Below are positions 1 to 11,300 of a stretch of DNA of 64,000 nt, piece by piece. Source of the stretch: Takakia lepidozioides. Lineage: Eukaryota; Streptophyta; Takakiopsida; Takakiales; Takakiaceae. Position 1 is the first letter of the stretch; each line of letters opens with the position of its first letter. The DNA lies in contig CM060731.1 of the NCBI GenBank assembly GCA_030704615.1, positions 85,044,756 to 85,108,755 of the forward strand, given 5' to 3'. The translations under genes were made by a program, and so were the position numbers. The notes under the pieces were generated by a model. The model was not told where the DNA came from. It did not search any database and was given only the letters and a program-made list of their open reading frames with translations.

Positions 1-3000
1 CCATTCAGTGGCAGCTCAAACAGTGTGCGTTGGCGCACACTGTTTGAGCTCTACATATCACTGTTTTTTTGGTGTTAAAATTCGGACTTCCAGGGCAGGT
101 TTATGATGATGAAATAACCATTCAGTGGCAGCTCAAACAGTGTCCGTTGGCGCACACTGTTTGAGCTGTACATGTCACTGTTTTTTTGGTGTTAAATTCG
201 GACTTCCAGAGCAGGTTTATGATGATGAAATAACCATTCAGTGGCAGCTCAACCAGTGTGCGTTGGCGCACACTGTTTAAGCTGTACATGTCACTGTTTT
301 TTTGGTGTTAAATTCGGACTTCCAGGGCAGGTTTATGATGATGAAATAACCATTCAGTGGCAACTCAAATAGTGTGCGTTGGCGCACACTGTTTGAGCTG
401 AACATGTAAGTGTTTTTTTGGTGTTAAAATTCGGCATTTAGGGCACGTTTTTGAGGATGAAATAACCATTCAGTGGTAGCTCAAACAGTGTGCGTTGGCG
501 CACACTGTTTGAGCTGAACATGTCACTGTTTTTTTTGTGTTAAATTTGGACTTCCAGGGCAGGTTTATGATGATGAAATAACCATTCAGTGGCAGCTCAA
601 ACAGTGTGCGTTGGCGCACACTGTTTGAGCTGTACATGTCACTGTTTTTTCGTGTTAAATTCGGACTTCCAGGGCAGGTTTATGATGATGAAATAACCAT
701 TCAGTGGCAGCTCAAACAATGTGCGTTGGCGCACACTTTCTGTGCTGTACATGTCACTATTTTTTTGGTGTTAAATTCGGAATTCCAGGGCCGGTTTATG
801 ATGATGAAATAACCATTCAGTGGCAGCTCAAACAGTGTGTGTTGGCGCACACTATTTGAGTTGAACATGTAAGTGTTTTTTTCCGATTGAAATTCGGCAT
901 TTATGGCACGGTTCTGAGGATAAAATAACCATTCAGTGGCAGCTCAAACAGTGTGCGTTGGCGCACACTGTTTGAGCTGTACATGTCACTGTTTTTTTGG
1001 TGTTAAATTCGGACTTCGAGGGCAGGTTTATGATGATGAAATAACCATTCAGTGGCAGCTCAAATAGTGTGCGTTGGCGCACACTGTTTGAGCTGTACAT
1101 GTCACTATTTTTTTAGTGTTAAATTCGGACTTCCAGGGCAGGTTTATGATGATGAAATAACCATTTACTGGCAGCTCAAACAGTGTGCGTTGGCGCACAC
1201 TGTTTGAGATGAACATGTAAGTGTTTTTTCCGATTGAAATTCGGCATGTAGGGCACGTTTCTGAGTATGAAATAACCATTCAGTGGCAGCTCAAACAGTG
1301 TGCGTTGGCGCACTTTGTTTGAGCTGAACTTGTAAGTGTTTTTTGGTGTTAAAATTCGGCATTTAGGGCACGTTTCTGAGGATGAAATAACCATTCAGTG
1401 GCAGCTCAAACAGTGTGCGCCAACGCACACTGTTTGAGCTGTACATGTCACTGTTTTTTTAGTGTTAAATTCGGACTTCCAGGGCAGGTTTATGATGATG
1501 AAATAACCATTCAGTGGCAACTCAAACAGTGTGCGTTGGCGCACACTGTTTGAGATGAACATGTAAGTGTTTTTTCCGATTGAAATCGGCATGTAGGGCA
1601 CGTTTCTGAGTATGAAATAACCATTCAGTGGCAGCTCAAACAGTGTGCGTTGGCGCACACTGTTTGAGCTGAACTTGTAAGTGTTTTTTTGGTGTTAAAA
1701 TTCGGCATTTAGGGCACGTTTTGAGGATGAAATAACCATTCAGTGGCAGCTCAAACAGTGTGCGCCAACGCACACTGTTTGAGCTGTACATGTCACTGTT
1801 TTTTTTGTGTTAAATTTGGAATTCCAGGGCAGGTTTATGATGATGAAATAACCATTTAGTGGCAGCTCAAACAGTGTGCGTTGGCGCACACTGATTGAGC
1901 TGTACATGTCACTGTTTTTTTGGTGTTAAATTCGGACTTCCAAGGCAGGTTTATGATAATGAAATAACCATTCAGTGGCAGCTCAAAGAGTGTGCGTTGG
2001 CGCACACTGTTTGAGCTGAACATGTAAGTGTTTTTTTGGTGTTAAAATTCGGCATTTAGGGCACGTTTCTGAGGATGAAATAACCATTCAGTGGTAGCTC
2101 AAACATTGTGCGTTGGCGCACAGTATTTGAGCTGTATATGTCACTGTTTTTTTGGTGTTAAATTCGGAATTCCAGGGCAGGTTTATGATGATGAAATAAC
2201 CATTTACTGGCAGCTCAAACAGTGTGCGTTGGCGCACACTGTTTGAGATGAACATGTAAGTGTTTTTTCCGATTGAAATTCGGCATGTAGGGTAGGTTTC
2301 TGAGTATGAAATAACCATTCAGTGGCAGCTCAAACAGTGTGCGTTGGCGCACACTGTTTGAGCTGAACTTGTAAGTGTTTTTTTGGTGTTAAAATTCGGC
2401 ATTTAGGGCACGTTTCTGAGGATGAAATAACCATTCAGTGGCAGCTCAAACAGTGTGCGCCAACGCACACTGTTTGAGCTGTACATGTCACTGTTTTTTT
2501 AGTGTTAAATTCGGACTTCCAGGGCAGGTTTATGATGATGAAATAACCATTCAGTGGCAGCTCAAACAGTGTGCGTTGGCGCACACTGTTTGAGCTGAAC
2601 TTGTAAGTGTTTTTTGGTGTTAAAATTCGGCATTTAGGGCACGTTTCTGAGGATGAAATAACCATTCAGTGGTAGCTCAAACAGTGTGCGCCAACGCACA
2701 CTGTTTGAGCTATACATGTCACAATTTTTTTAGTGTTAAATTCGGACTTCCAGGGCAGGTTTATGATGATGAAATAACCATTCAGATGCAGCTCAAACAT
2801 TGTGCGTTGGCGCACACTGTTTGAGATGAACATGTAAGTGTTTTTTCCGATTGAAATCGGCATGTAGGGCACGTTTCTGAGTATGAAATAACCATTCAGT
2901 GGCAGCTCAAACAGTGTGCGTTGGCGCACACTGTTAGAGCTGAACTTGTAAGTGTTTTTTTGGTGTTAAAATTCGGCATTTAGGGCACGTTTCTGAGGAT

Positions 3001-6000
3001 GAAATAACCATTCAGTGGCAGCTGAAACAGTGTGCGCCAACGCACACTGTTTGAGCTGAACATGTAAGTGTTTTTTCCGATTGAAATTCGGACTTCCAGG
3101 GCAGGTTTATGATGATGAAATAACCATTCAGTGACAGCTCAAACAGTGTGCGTTGGCGCACACTATTTCAGCTGAACATGTCACTGTTTTTTTGGTGTTA
3201 AAATTCGGCATTTAGGGCACGTTTCTGAGGATGAAATAACCATTTAGTGGCAGCTCAAACAGTGTGCGTTGGCGCACACTGTTTGAGCTGTACATATCAC
3301 TGTTTTTTTGGTGTTAATATTCGGACTTCCAGGGCAGGTTTATGATGATGAAATAACCATTCAGTGGCAGCTCAAACAGTGTGCGTTGGCGCACACTGTT
3401 TGAGCTGTACATGTCACTGTTTTTTTGGTGTTAAATTCGGACTTCCAGAGCAGGTTTATGATGATGAAATAACCATTCAGTGGCAGCTCAAACCAGTGTG
3501 CGTTGGCGCACACTGTTTGAGCTGTACATGTCACTGTTTTTTTGGTGTTAAATTCGGACTTCCAGGGCAGGTTTATGATGATGAAATAACCATTCAGTGG
3601 CAGCTTAAATAGTGTGCGTTGGCGCACACTGTTTGAGCTGTACATGTCACTATTTTTTTCGTGTTAAATTCGGACTTCCAGGGCAGGTTTATGATGATGA
3701 AATAACCATTCAGTGGCAGCTCAAACAGTGTGCGTTGGCGCACACTGTTTGAGATGAACATGTAAGTGTTTTTTCCGATTGAAATCGGCATGTAGGGCAC
3801 GTTTCTGAGTATGAAATAACCATTCAGTGGCAGCTCAAACAGTGTGCGTTGGCGCACACTGTTTGAGCTGAACTTGTAAGTGTTTTTTTGGTGTTAAAAT
3901 TCGGCATTTAGGGCACGTTTCTGAGGATGAAATAACCATTCAGTGGCAGCTCAAACAGTGTGCGCCAACGCACACTGTTTGAGCTGTACATGCCACTGTT
4001 TTTTTGGTGTTAAATTTGGAATTCCAGGGCAGGTTTATGATGATGAAATAACCATTTAGTGGCAGCTCAAACAGTGTGCAATGGCGCACACTGTTTGAGC
4101 TGTACATGTCACTGTTGTTTTGGTGTTAAATTCGGACTTCCAGGGCAGGTTTATGATGATGAAATAACCATTCAGTGGCAGCTCAAAGAGTGTGCGTTGG
4201 CGCACACTGTTTGAGCTGAACATGTAAGTGTTTTTTTGGTGTTAAAATTCGGCATTTAGGGCACGTTTCTGAGGATGAAATAACCATTCAGTGGTAGCTC
4301 AAACAGTGTGCGTTGGCGCACACTGTTTGAGCTGAACATGTCACTGTTTTTTTTGTGTTAAATTCGGACTTCCAGGGCAGGTTTATGATGATGAAATAAC
4401 CATTCAGTGGCAGCTCAAACAGTGTGCGTTGGCGCACACTGTTTGAGCTGAACTTGTAAGTGTTTTTTTGGTGTTAAAATTCGGCATTTAGGGCACGTTT
4501 CTGAGGATGAAATAACCATTCAGTGGCAGCTCAAACAGTGTGCGCCAACGCACACTGTTTGAGCTGTACATGTCACTGTTTTTTTTTGTGTTAAATTTGG
4601 AATTCCAGGGCAGGTTTATGATGATGAAATAACCATTTAGTGGCAGCTCAAACAGTGTGCGTTGGCGCACACTGATTGAGCTGTACATGTCACTGTTTTT
4701 TTGGTGTTAAATTCGGACTTCCAAGGCAGGTTTATGATAATGAAATAACCATTCAGTGGCAGCTCAAAGAGTGTGCGTGTGCGCACACTGTTTGAGCTGA
4801 ACATGTAAGTGTTTTTTTGGTGTTAAAATTCGGCATTTAGGGCACGTTTCTGAGGATGAAATAACCATTCGGTGGTAGCTCAAACATTGTGCGTTGGCGC
4901 ACAGTATTTGAGCTGTATATGTCACTGTTTTTTTGGTGTTAAATTCGGAATTCCAGGGCAGGTTTATGATGATGAAATAACCATTTACTGGCAGCTCAAA
5001 CAGTGTGCGTTGGCGCACACTGTTTGAGATGAACATGTAAGTGTTTTTTCCGATTGAAATTCGGCATGTAGGGTAGGTTTCTGAGTATGAAATAACCATT
5101 CAGTGGCAGCTCAAACAGTGTGCGTTGGCGCACACTGTTTGAGCTGAACTTGTAAGTGTTTTTTTGGTGTTAAAATTCGGCATTTAGGGCACGTTTCTGA
5201 GGATGAAATAACCATTCAGTGGCAGCTCAAACAGTGTGCGCCAACGCACACTGTTTGAGCTGTACATGTCACTGTTTTTTTAGTGTTAAATTCGGACTTC
5301 CAGGGCAGGTTTATGATGATGAAATAACCATTCAGTGGCAGCTCAAACAGTGTGCGTTGGCGCACACTGTTTGAGCTGAACTTGTAAGTGTTTTTTTGGT
5401 GTTAAAATTCGGCATTTAGGGCACGTTTCTGAGGATGAAATAACCATTCAGTGGTAGCTCAAACAGTGTGCGCCAACGCACACTGTTTGAGCTATACATG
5501 TCACAATTTTTTTAGTGTTAAATTCGGACTTCCAGGGCAGGTTTATGATGATGAAATAACCATTCAGATGCAGCTCAAACATTGTGCGTTGGCGCACACT
5601 GTTTGAGATGAACATGTAAGTGTTTTTTCCGATTGAAATCGGCATGTAGGGCACGTTTCTGAGTATGAATTAACCATTCAGTGGCAGCTCAAACAGTGTG
5701 CGTTGGCGCACACTGTTAGAGCTGAACTTGTAAGTGTTTTTTGGTGTTAAAATTCGGCATTTAGGGCACGTTTCTGAGGATGAAATAACCATTCAGTGGC
5801 AGCTGAAACAGTGTGCGCCAACGCACACTGTTTGAGCTGAACATGTAAGTGTTTTTTCCGATTGAAATTCGGACTTCCAGGGCAGGTTTATGATGATGAA
5901 ATAACCATTCAGTGACAGCTCAAACAGTGTGCGTTGGCGCACACTATTTCAGCTGAACATGTCACTGTTTTTTTGGTGTTAAAATTCGGCATTTAGGGCA

Positions 6001-8110
6001 CGTTTCTGAGGATGAAATAACCATTCAGTGGCAGCTCAAACAGTGTGCGTTGGCGCACACTGTTTGAGCTGTACATATCACTGTTTTTTTGGTGTTAAAA
6101 TTCGGACTTCCAGGGCAGGTTTATGATGATGAAATAACCATTCAGTGGCAGCTCAAATAGTGTGCGTTGGCGCACACTGTTTGAGCTGTACATGTCACTG
6201 TTTTTTTGGTGTTAAATTCGGACTTCCAGAGCAGGTTTATGATGATGAAATAACCATTCAGTGGCAGCTCAACCAGTGTGCGTTGGCGCACACTGTTTGA
6301 GCTGTACATGTCACTGTTTTTTTGGTGTTAAATTCGGACTTCCAGGGCAGGTTTATGATGATGAAATAACCATTCAGTGGCAGCTCAAATAGTGTGCGTT
6401 GGCGCACACTGTTTGAGCTGTACATGTCACTATTTTTTTCGTGTTAAATTCGGACTTCCAGGGCAGGTTTATGATGATGAAATAACCATTCAGTGGCAGC
6501 TCAAACAGTGTGCGTTGGCGCACATTGTTTGAGCTGTACATGTCACTATTTTTTTCGTGTTAAATTCGGACTTCCAGGGCAGGTTTATGATGATGAAATA
6601 ACCATTCAGTGGCAGCTCAAACAGTGTGCGTTGGCGCACACTGTTTGAGCTGAACTTGTAAGTGTTTTTTTGGTCTTAAAATTCGGCATTTAGGGCACGT
6701 TTCTGAGGATGAAATAACCATTCAGTGGCAGCTCAAACAGTGTGCGCCAACGCACACTGTTTGAGCTGTACATGCCACTGTTTTTTTGGTGTTAAATTTG
6801 GAATTCCAGGGCAGGTTTATGATGATGAAATAACCATTTAGTGGCAGCTCAAACAGTGTGCAATGGCGCACACTGTTTGAGCTGTACATGTCACTGTTGT
6901 TTTGGTGTTAAATTCGGACTTCCAGGGCAGGTTTATGATGATGAAATAACCATTCAGTGGCAGCTCAAAGAGTGTGCGTTGGCGCACACTGTTTGAGCTG
7001 AACATGTAAGTGTTTTTTTGGTGTTAAAATTCGGCATTTAGGGCACGTTTCTGAGGATGAAATAACCATTCAGTGGTAGCTCAAACAGTGTGCGTTGGCG
7101 CACACTATTTGAGCTGTATATGTCACTGTTTTTTTGGGGTTAAATTCGGACTTCCAGGGCAGGTTTATGATGATGAAATAACCATTTAGTGGCAGCTCAA
7201 ACAGTGTGCGTTGGCGCACACTGTTTGAGCTGTACATGTCACTGTTTTTTTGGTGTTAAATTTGGACTTCCAGGGCAGGTTTATGATGATGAAATAACCA
7301 TTCAGTGGCAGCTCAAATAGTGTGCGTTGGCGCACACTATTTGAGCTGAACATGTAAGTGTTTTTTTGGTGTTAAAATTCGGCATTTAGGGCAGGTTTAT
7401 GAGGATGAAATAACCATTCAGTGGTAGCTCAAACAGTGTGCGTTGGCGCACACTATTTGAGCTGTATATGTCACTGTTTTTTTGGTGTTAAATTTGGACT
7501 TCCAGGGCAGGTTTATGATGATGAAATAACCATTCAGTGGCAGCTCAAACAGTGTGCGTTGGCGCACACTGTTTGAGCTGTACATGTCACTGTTTTTTTG
7601 GTGTTAAATTCAGACTTCCAGGGCAGGTTTATGATGATGAAATAACCATTCAGTGGGAGCTGAAACAGTGTGCGTTGGCGCACACTGTCTGAGCTGTACG
7701 TGTCACTGTTTTTTTGGTGTTAGATTCGGACTTCCAGGGCAGGTTTATGATGATGAAATAACCATTGAGTGGCAACTCAAACAGTGTGCGTTGGCGCACA
7801 CTGTCTGAGCTGTACATGTCACTGTTTTTTTGGTGTTAAATTCGGACTTCCAGGGCAGGTTTATGATGATGAAATAACCATTCAGTGGCAGCTCAAACAG
7901 TGTGCGTTGGCGCACACTGTTTGAGTTGAACATGTAAGTGTTTTTTCCGATTGAAATTCGGCATTTAGGGCACGGTTCTGAGGATGAAATAACCATTCAG
8001 TGGCAGCTCAATCAGTGTGCGTTGGCGCACACTGTTTGAGCTCTACATTTAAGTGTTTTTCCGGTTTAAATTCGGCATTTAGGGCACGTTTCTGAGGTTG
8101 AATTATCTTG
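1..8110. repeat. ~116-bp hairpin satellite array
   Basis: About 70 head-to-tail monomers of about 116 bp. Each carries a near-perfect palindrome with 16-bp arms, GCTCAAACAGTGTGCG, a 4-base loop (TTGG) and the matching right arm, followed by a T7 run about 18 bases later and an AT-rich spacer. Two spacer types are interspersed. Type A reads TGTACATGTCACTG, then GGACTTCCAGGGCAGG. Type B reads TGAACATGTAAGTG, then GGCATTTAGGGCACG, with a subtype that has CCGATTGAAAT in place of GGTGTTAAA. Short open frames cross several monomers on both strands but follow the repeat and are not genes. The array starts before the window and degrades after about 8,100. Function is unknown; a centromeric or heterochromatic satellite is possible. 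Confidence 0.97.
1620..7095. repeat. 2.78-kb higher-order duplication within the satellite
   Basis: Distinctive monomer variants recur at a constant offset of 2,780-2,782 bp: the CTGATTGAGC variant at 1,891 and 4,672, CTGTTAGAGC at 2,931 and 5,713, TACATATCAC at 3,291 and 6,072, and CACTGTTGTTT at about 4,110 and 6,892. This is 24 monomers. Copy 1 is about 1,620-4,310 and copy 2 about 4,400-7,095. Upstream of 1,620 and downstream of 7,095 the monomer order no longer matches. One monomer differs in type between the copies (about 3,717-3,830 against 6,500-6,615). Confidence 0.88.
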
Positions 8111-8149
8111 GAGTTTACAATGAACACTTACCTGGCACAAGTAGATGTT

Positions 8150-8340
8150 CAATGATCATTTACATGGCAAGTGAAACAGTGTGCGTCAACGCACACTGTT
8201 TGAGCCCACTTTTACATTGTCTTTTTCTGTGGAATTCGGCAACATAGGACATGTCTGTGAGGGTCAATGTACACTTACGTGGCAGCTTAAAATAGTGTGC
8301 GTCAACGCACACTCTTTGAGCCCACTTTTTCATGCCTCTC
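8150..8340. repeat. Diverged outlying satellite monomers
   Basis: Two degenerate monomers border the array. Their hairpins, GTGTGCGTCAACGCACAC at about 8,180 and 8,297, are spaced about 116 bp apart, but the spacer is heavily changed (GAGCCCACTTTT after the hairpin, a GGAATTCGGCAACATAGG segment). They show that the array once extended further and that the hairpin arms are the best conserved part of the unit. Confidence 0.8.
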
Positions 8341-8376
8341 TAATATCAAGTTGAATGAACAACCCTAAAGGAGAAG

Positions 8377-11300
8377 ATGCAAAGTGTGGCAGATGAGGTC
8401 CCTTCGGGTCAGGAGAAGGAGATAATTGTTGATGTGGACGATGAGTTCTATGAAAGCAAAGCCGCTGAGATGCTGGGGGTCAGAAGGTAAACTCTCAGCT
8501 TGTGGTGCAAAGTATGCTTGCCCCGGTGGGAGGTTGAAGATTCCCCTGTGTAGGTTGGTTTCATGCCCGTCGTTCGTACACCCCTCGTCAAGGACATTCT
8601 CAAGCTGGAGGCCGAGTTTGTGCATGGGTATTTGGATGGATCCGCAGTCTTTTACATTTCTACTAGGGATTCCAAAGATAATGAGCTCCTCGTGGATCAG
8701 TCAATCGTGGACTCCTGGGACCCCATTTGGAGACAGCTGAACGAATCCTTCGAACTTCTTCTCTCCAGGAAACCTTCCACCCAGGCATTCTCGGGAAAGA
8801 TGTTTCACGTTTGGATGGGAACCACCGCTTGCTTGCGTGGATGGCTGTCATTGGGATGCTGCACTCACAGGAGGAAGAGTGGCATTACTCTGTTCGATCG
8901 ATGGTGCTGGATTGTGACGGGAACATGATGGGTCTTCTGACGGCAATGAATGATGTGAACAGGTTGGTTTCTCATTCTACATGTTCCACTTGTGGTTCCG
9001 TTCTTCTTTGATTGAAGACCTTGAATTTCATTCTGACTTGCAGATATCATTCTGCAGAGGAACTGAGACATCGCATGTCAAAACGAGTTTGGTTCATACA
9101 CTGTATAGATACAAAGGATAGGGCAGATGCCCTTGACCAACTTCAAGACCATCCTTTCAGCGGAGATGTACAAGAAGTGCGAAAGCTCCAAGACATCGGA
9201 AACGTGGTACTCGTTGACCCGTGAGGCTTTCATGGAGTACATGTACACGGTGAGATACATCTTCCTTCATCTGGTCTTCCATATTCCACATGTTTGTTTC
9301 TGTTTGTTTCCATTGACCTTGTGCTGATGCAACTCTCTTGCATTCCCTTGCAGCAAGACATTGCAGATGCAGGGGAGCGTGGCAAACTGGAATACTATAG
9401 CTCTACCCCTGAGGAGAGAAGGACAGCAAAGGGGGTTGAGAGTCGCATCCAGAAAGAGATGACCGCTACAAGAAGGACTATAATGAGTGCTTTCGTGAAG
9501 CAGTTGAGAATTGCCGACCCATCATTCGGACCGCAGTTTCTCCTGGAGATAAAAAAACCATTATAACAAGCCAGGCAAGCCAGAAATGGCCCAGGAGAAG
9601 TTGCACAGGTTGTCTACCGCCGTTGTGTCTCCAAGACAAAAGGTGAAGTGGCTGCAGATATGGAACTCCGATCCCACAGTTAGGGATACCCACATGTTCC
9701 CAAGGCCGGAGAAAGAGAAGAAGACCCAGCGTGTCATTCCTGTCAGTGACAATGTGCTGGACACCTGGCTTCACAAGGCCACTTACTGGAGCCAGGTGTG
9801 ATGTCCTTCCCTGTGTCACTGTCTTTTCTCTTTTCCTGTCCTTATCTTTCTATTGCCTCTTACATTCGCTGTGATTGCTTTTGGGTTCATTCTTACATTT
9901 GTATTGTTTTGCAGTTGGAAGAAAGGGCCAGATCGGTTCTGCATACTCAGCTGGCTGACTATGGCATCAGTATGATAGCACCGAAGGTGTCCTTCGAAGC
10001 ATACATGAGGAAATGGAGAGCCACAGTGTGGCACTCTTGTTTCTTTAGAGAGTTCAGCAAGGAGGGTGGCATCAGTCGAACAAATGAGCTGGACCAGCAA
10101 GAAAAAGGAGAGGAAGCCTGGAAACGATGCCTTTACAGGTGCACACTCTTGCACTACTTATTTGTGCTGTGGTTGCAATGTGTTGTGTGGCATACTGTTG
10201 AAGGGGGTCTTCCTGGTGTGATGGAAAAGTTGCCACACAATATTTCCATTGTAAAATGAGGTTGTCTCTATTGCTGCAGGTACATAAAGTTTGTTCTCTT
10301 GGAAGAGAATTGCCTGGACAAACATCCGGATTTCGTGGACCTGTGGCTTGTCCCTGCTGGCAACCAGACCATGTTTACTAGTGGGATCTTGCATGACTGG
10401 GGCCTAGACCATCTTTCTTCTTGTGGTTGGTATTTGGATTGCCCTCCTTCTGAGACCCCAGCTCCAGAGGTGTCTTTGAGGAGAGAGAATGACCGTATTG
10501 CAGCCACTGCCGCAGCAGCCGACCTCGACATTCATGAACGTAATTTGAGGACTCTTGCAGAGAAGGAGCCTCCCGCTCAGGATACCCCAGGTAGAGGAAG
10601 AAAGGCAAAGGGAAAAGATGTTGCTGGTGTTGTTGGGAAGGGAAGGGGTAGAGGGAAGGTGGCACAAGGGCAGGGAAGTGTTGCAGATATTGGCCCTGTG
10701 GAGCATGTCTAGCAGACTCCACCGCATGGTAGGGGATCCGGGAGAAAAAACAAGGGGTGGTTGATCCCAAGGACCCGTACCATGCAGTGGAACATCCCAC
10801 GAGGGTCATTCGCCCAACCAGGTTGGAGATGGCCAACGTCGGGTTCCTTGCCATGATGGAGTCGAAGAAATCTGATTACAAGGGCAAGCCATCACCAGTG
10901 TGGGACAGGATATGCAGTTCCTCAGCACGGTGCGTGTTCTCTTTGGTTTCTGTGGCTTCTGTTGTTTTTGTCTGCTGTGGGCATGGATCGTTTCTAAACT
11001 TGTGAGAATTCCATTGTATTTTTGTTTACAGGCTAAAATGACCAAATCTTGGGTGAACGGGAAGGAGAAGCCATATGCAGCCGAACTCATCATCTTGGAC
11101 ATCCCTGATGGGTTGCAGTCCCGGATATCCCTCCATCGGGTGCTTGTCCGGGTTGGAATGCTTTTGATGAGCGCTACTGGCGGTGGGTTTTCTCCTTTTG
11201 CAACTTCTTCCTGTCCAATGCAGGTGTTTTGGTGCTCATCCAGTCCATCGACGGTCGGTGTCGCCGTGCACTTTCCAGCTATTTGAAAGCCTCGGGCATG

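Noticed and set aside
606-7996. Many 60-110 codon open frames on both strands with recurring peptides such as RQRTLFELPLNGYF
   Set aside because: They follow the 116-bp satellite monomers and change frame with each monomer; no independent coding evidence.
1-8110. CRISPR-like array (regular palindromic repeats)
   Set aside because: Spacers are not unique but are themselves two or three repeated types; the context is eukaryotic satellite DNA and no cas genes are present.
11140-11182. Alternative frame GWNAFDERYWR in exon 7 as the methyltransferase WD segment
   Set aside because: It needs two compensating shifts around the exon junction, whereas the other frame joins smoothly to GGVLVLIQSIDG; left open for cDNA to decide.
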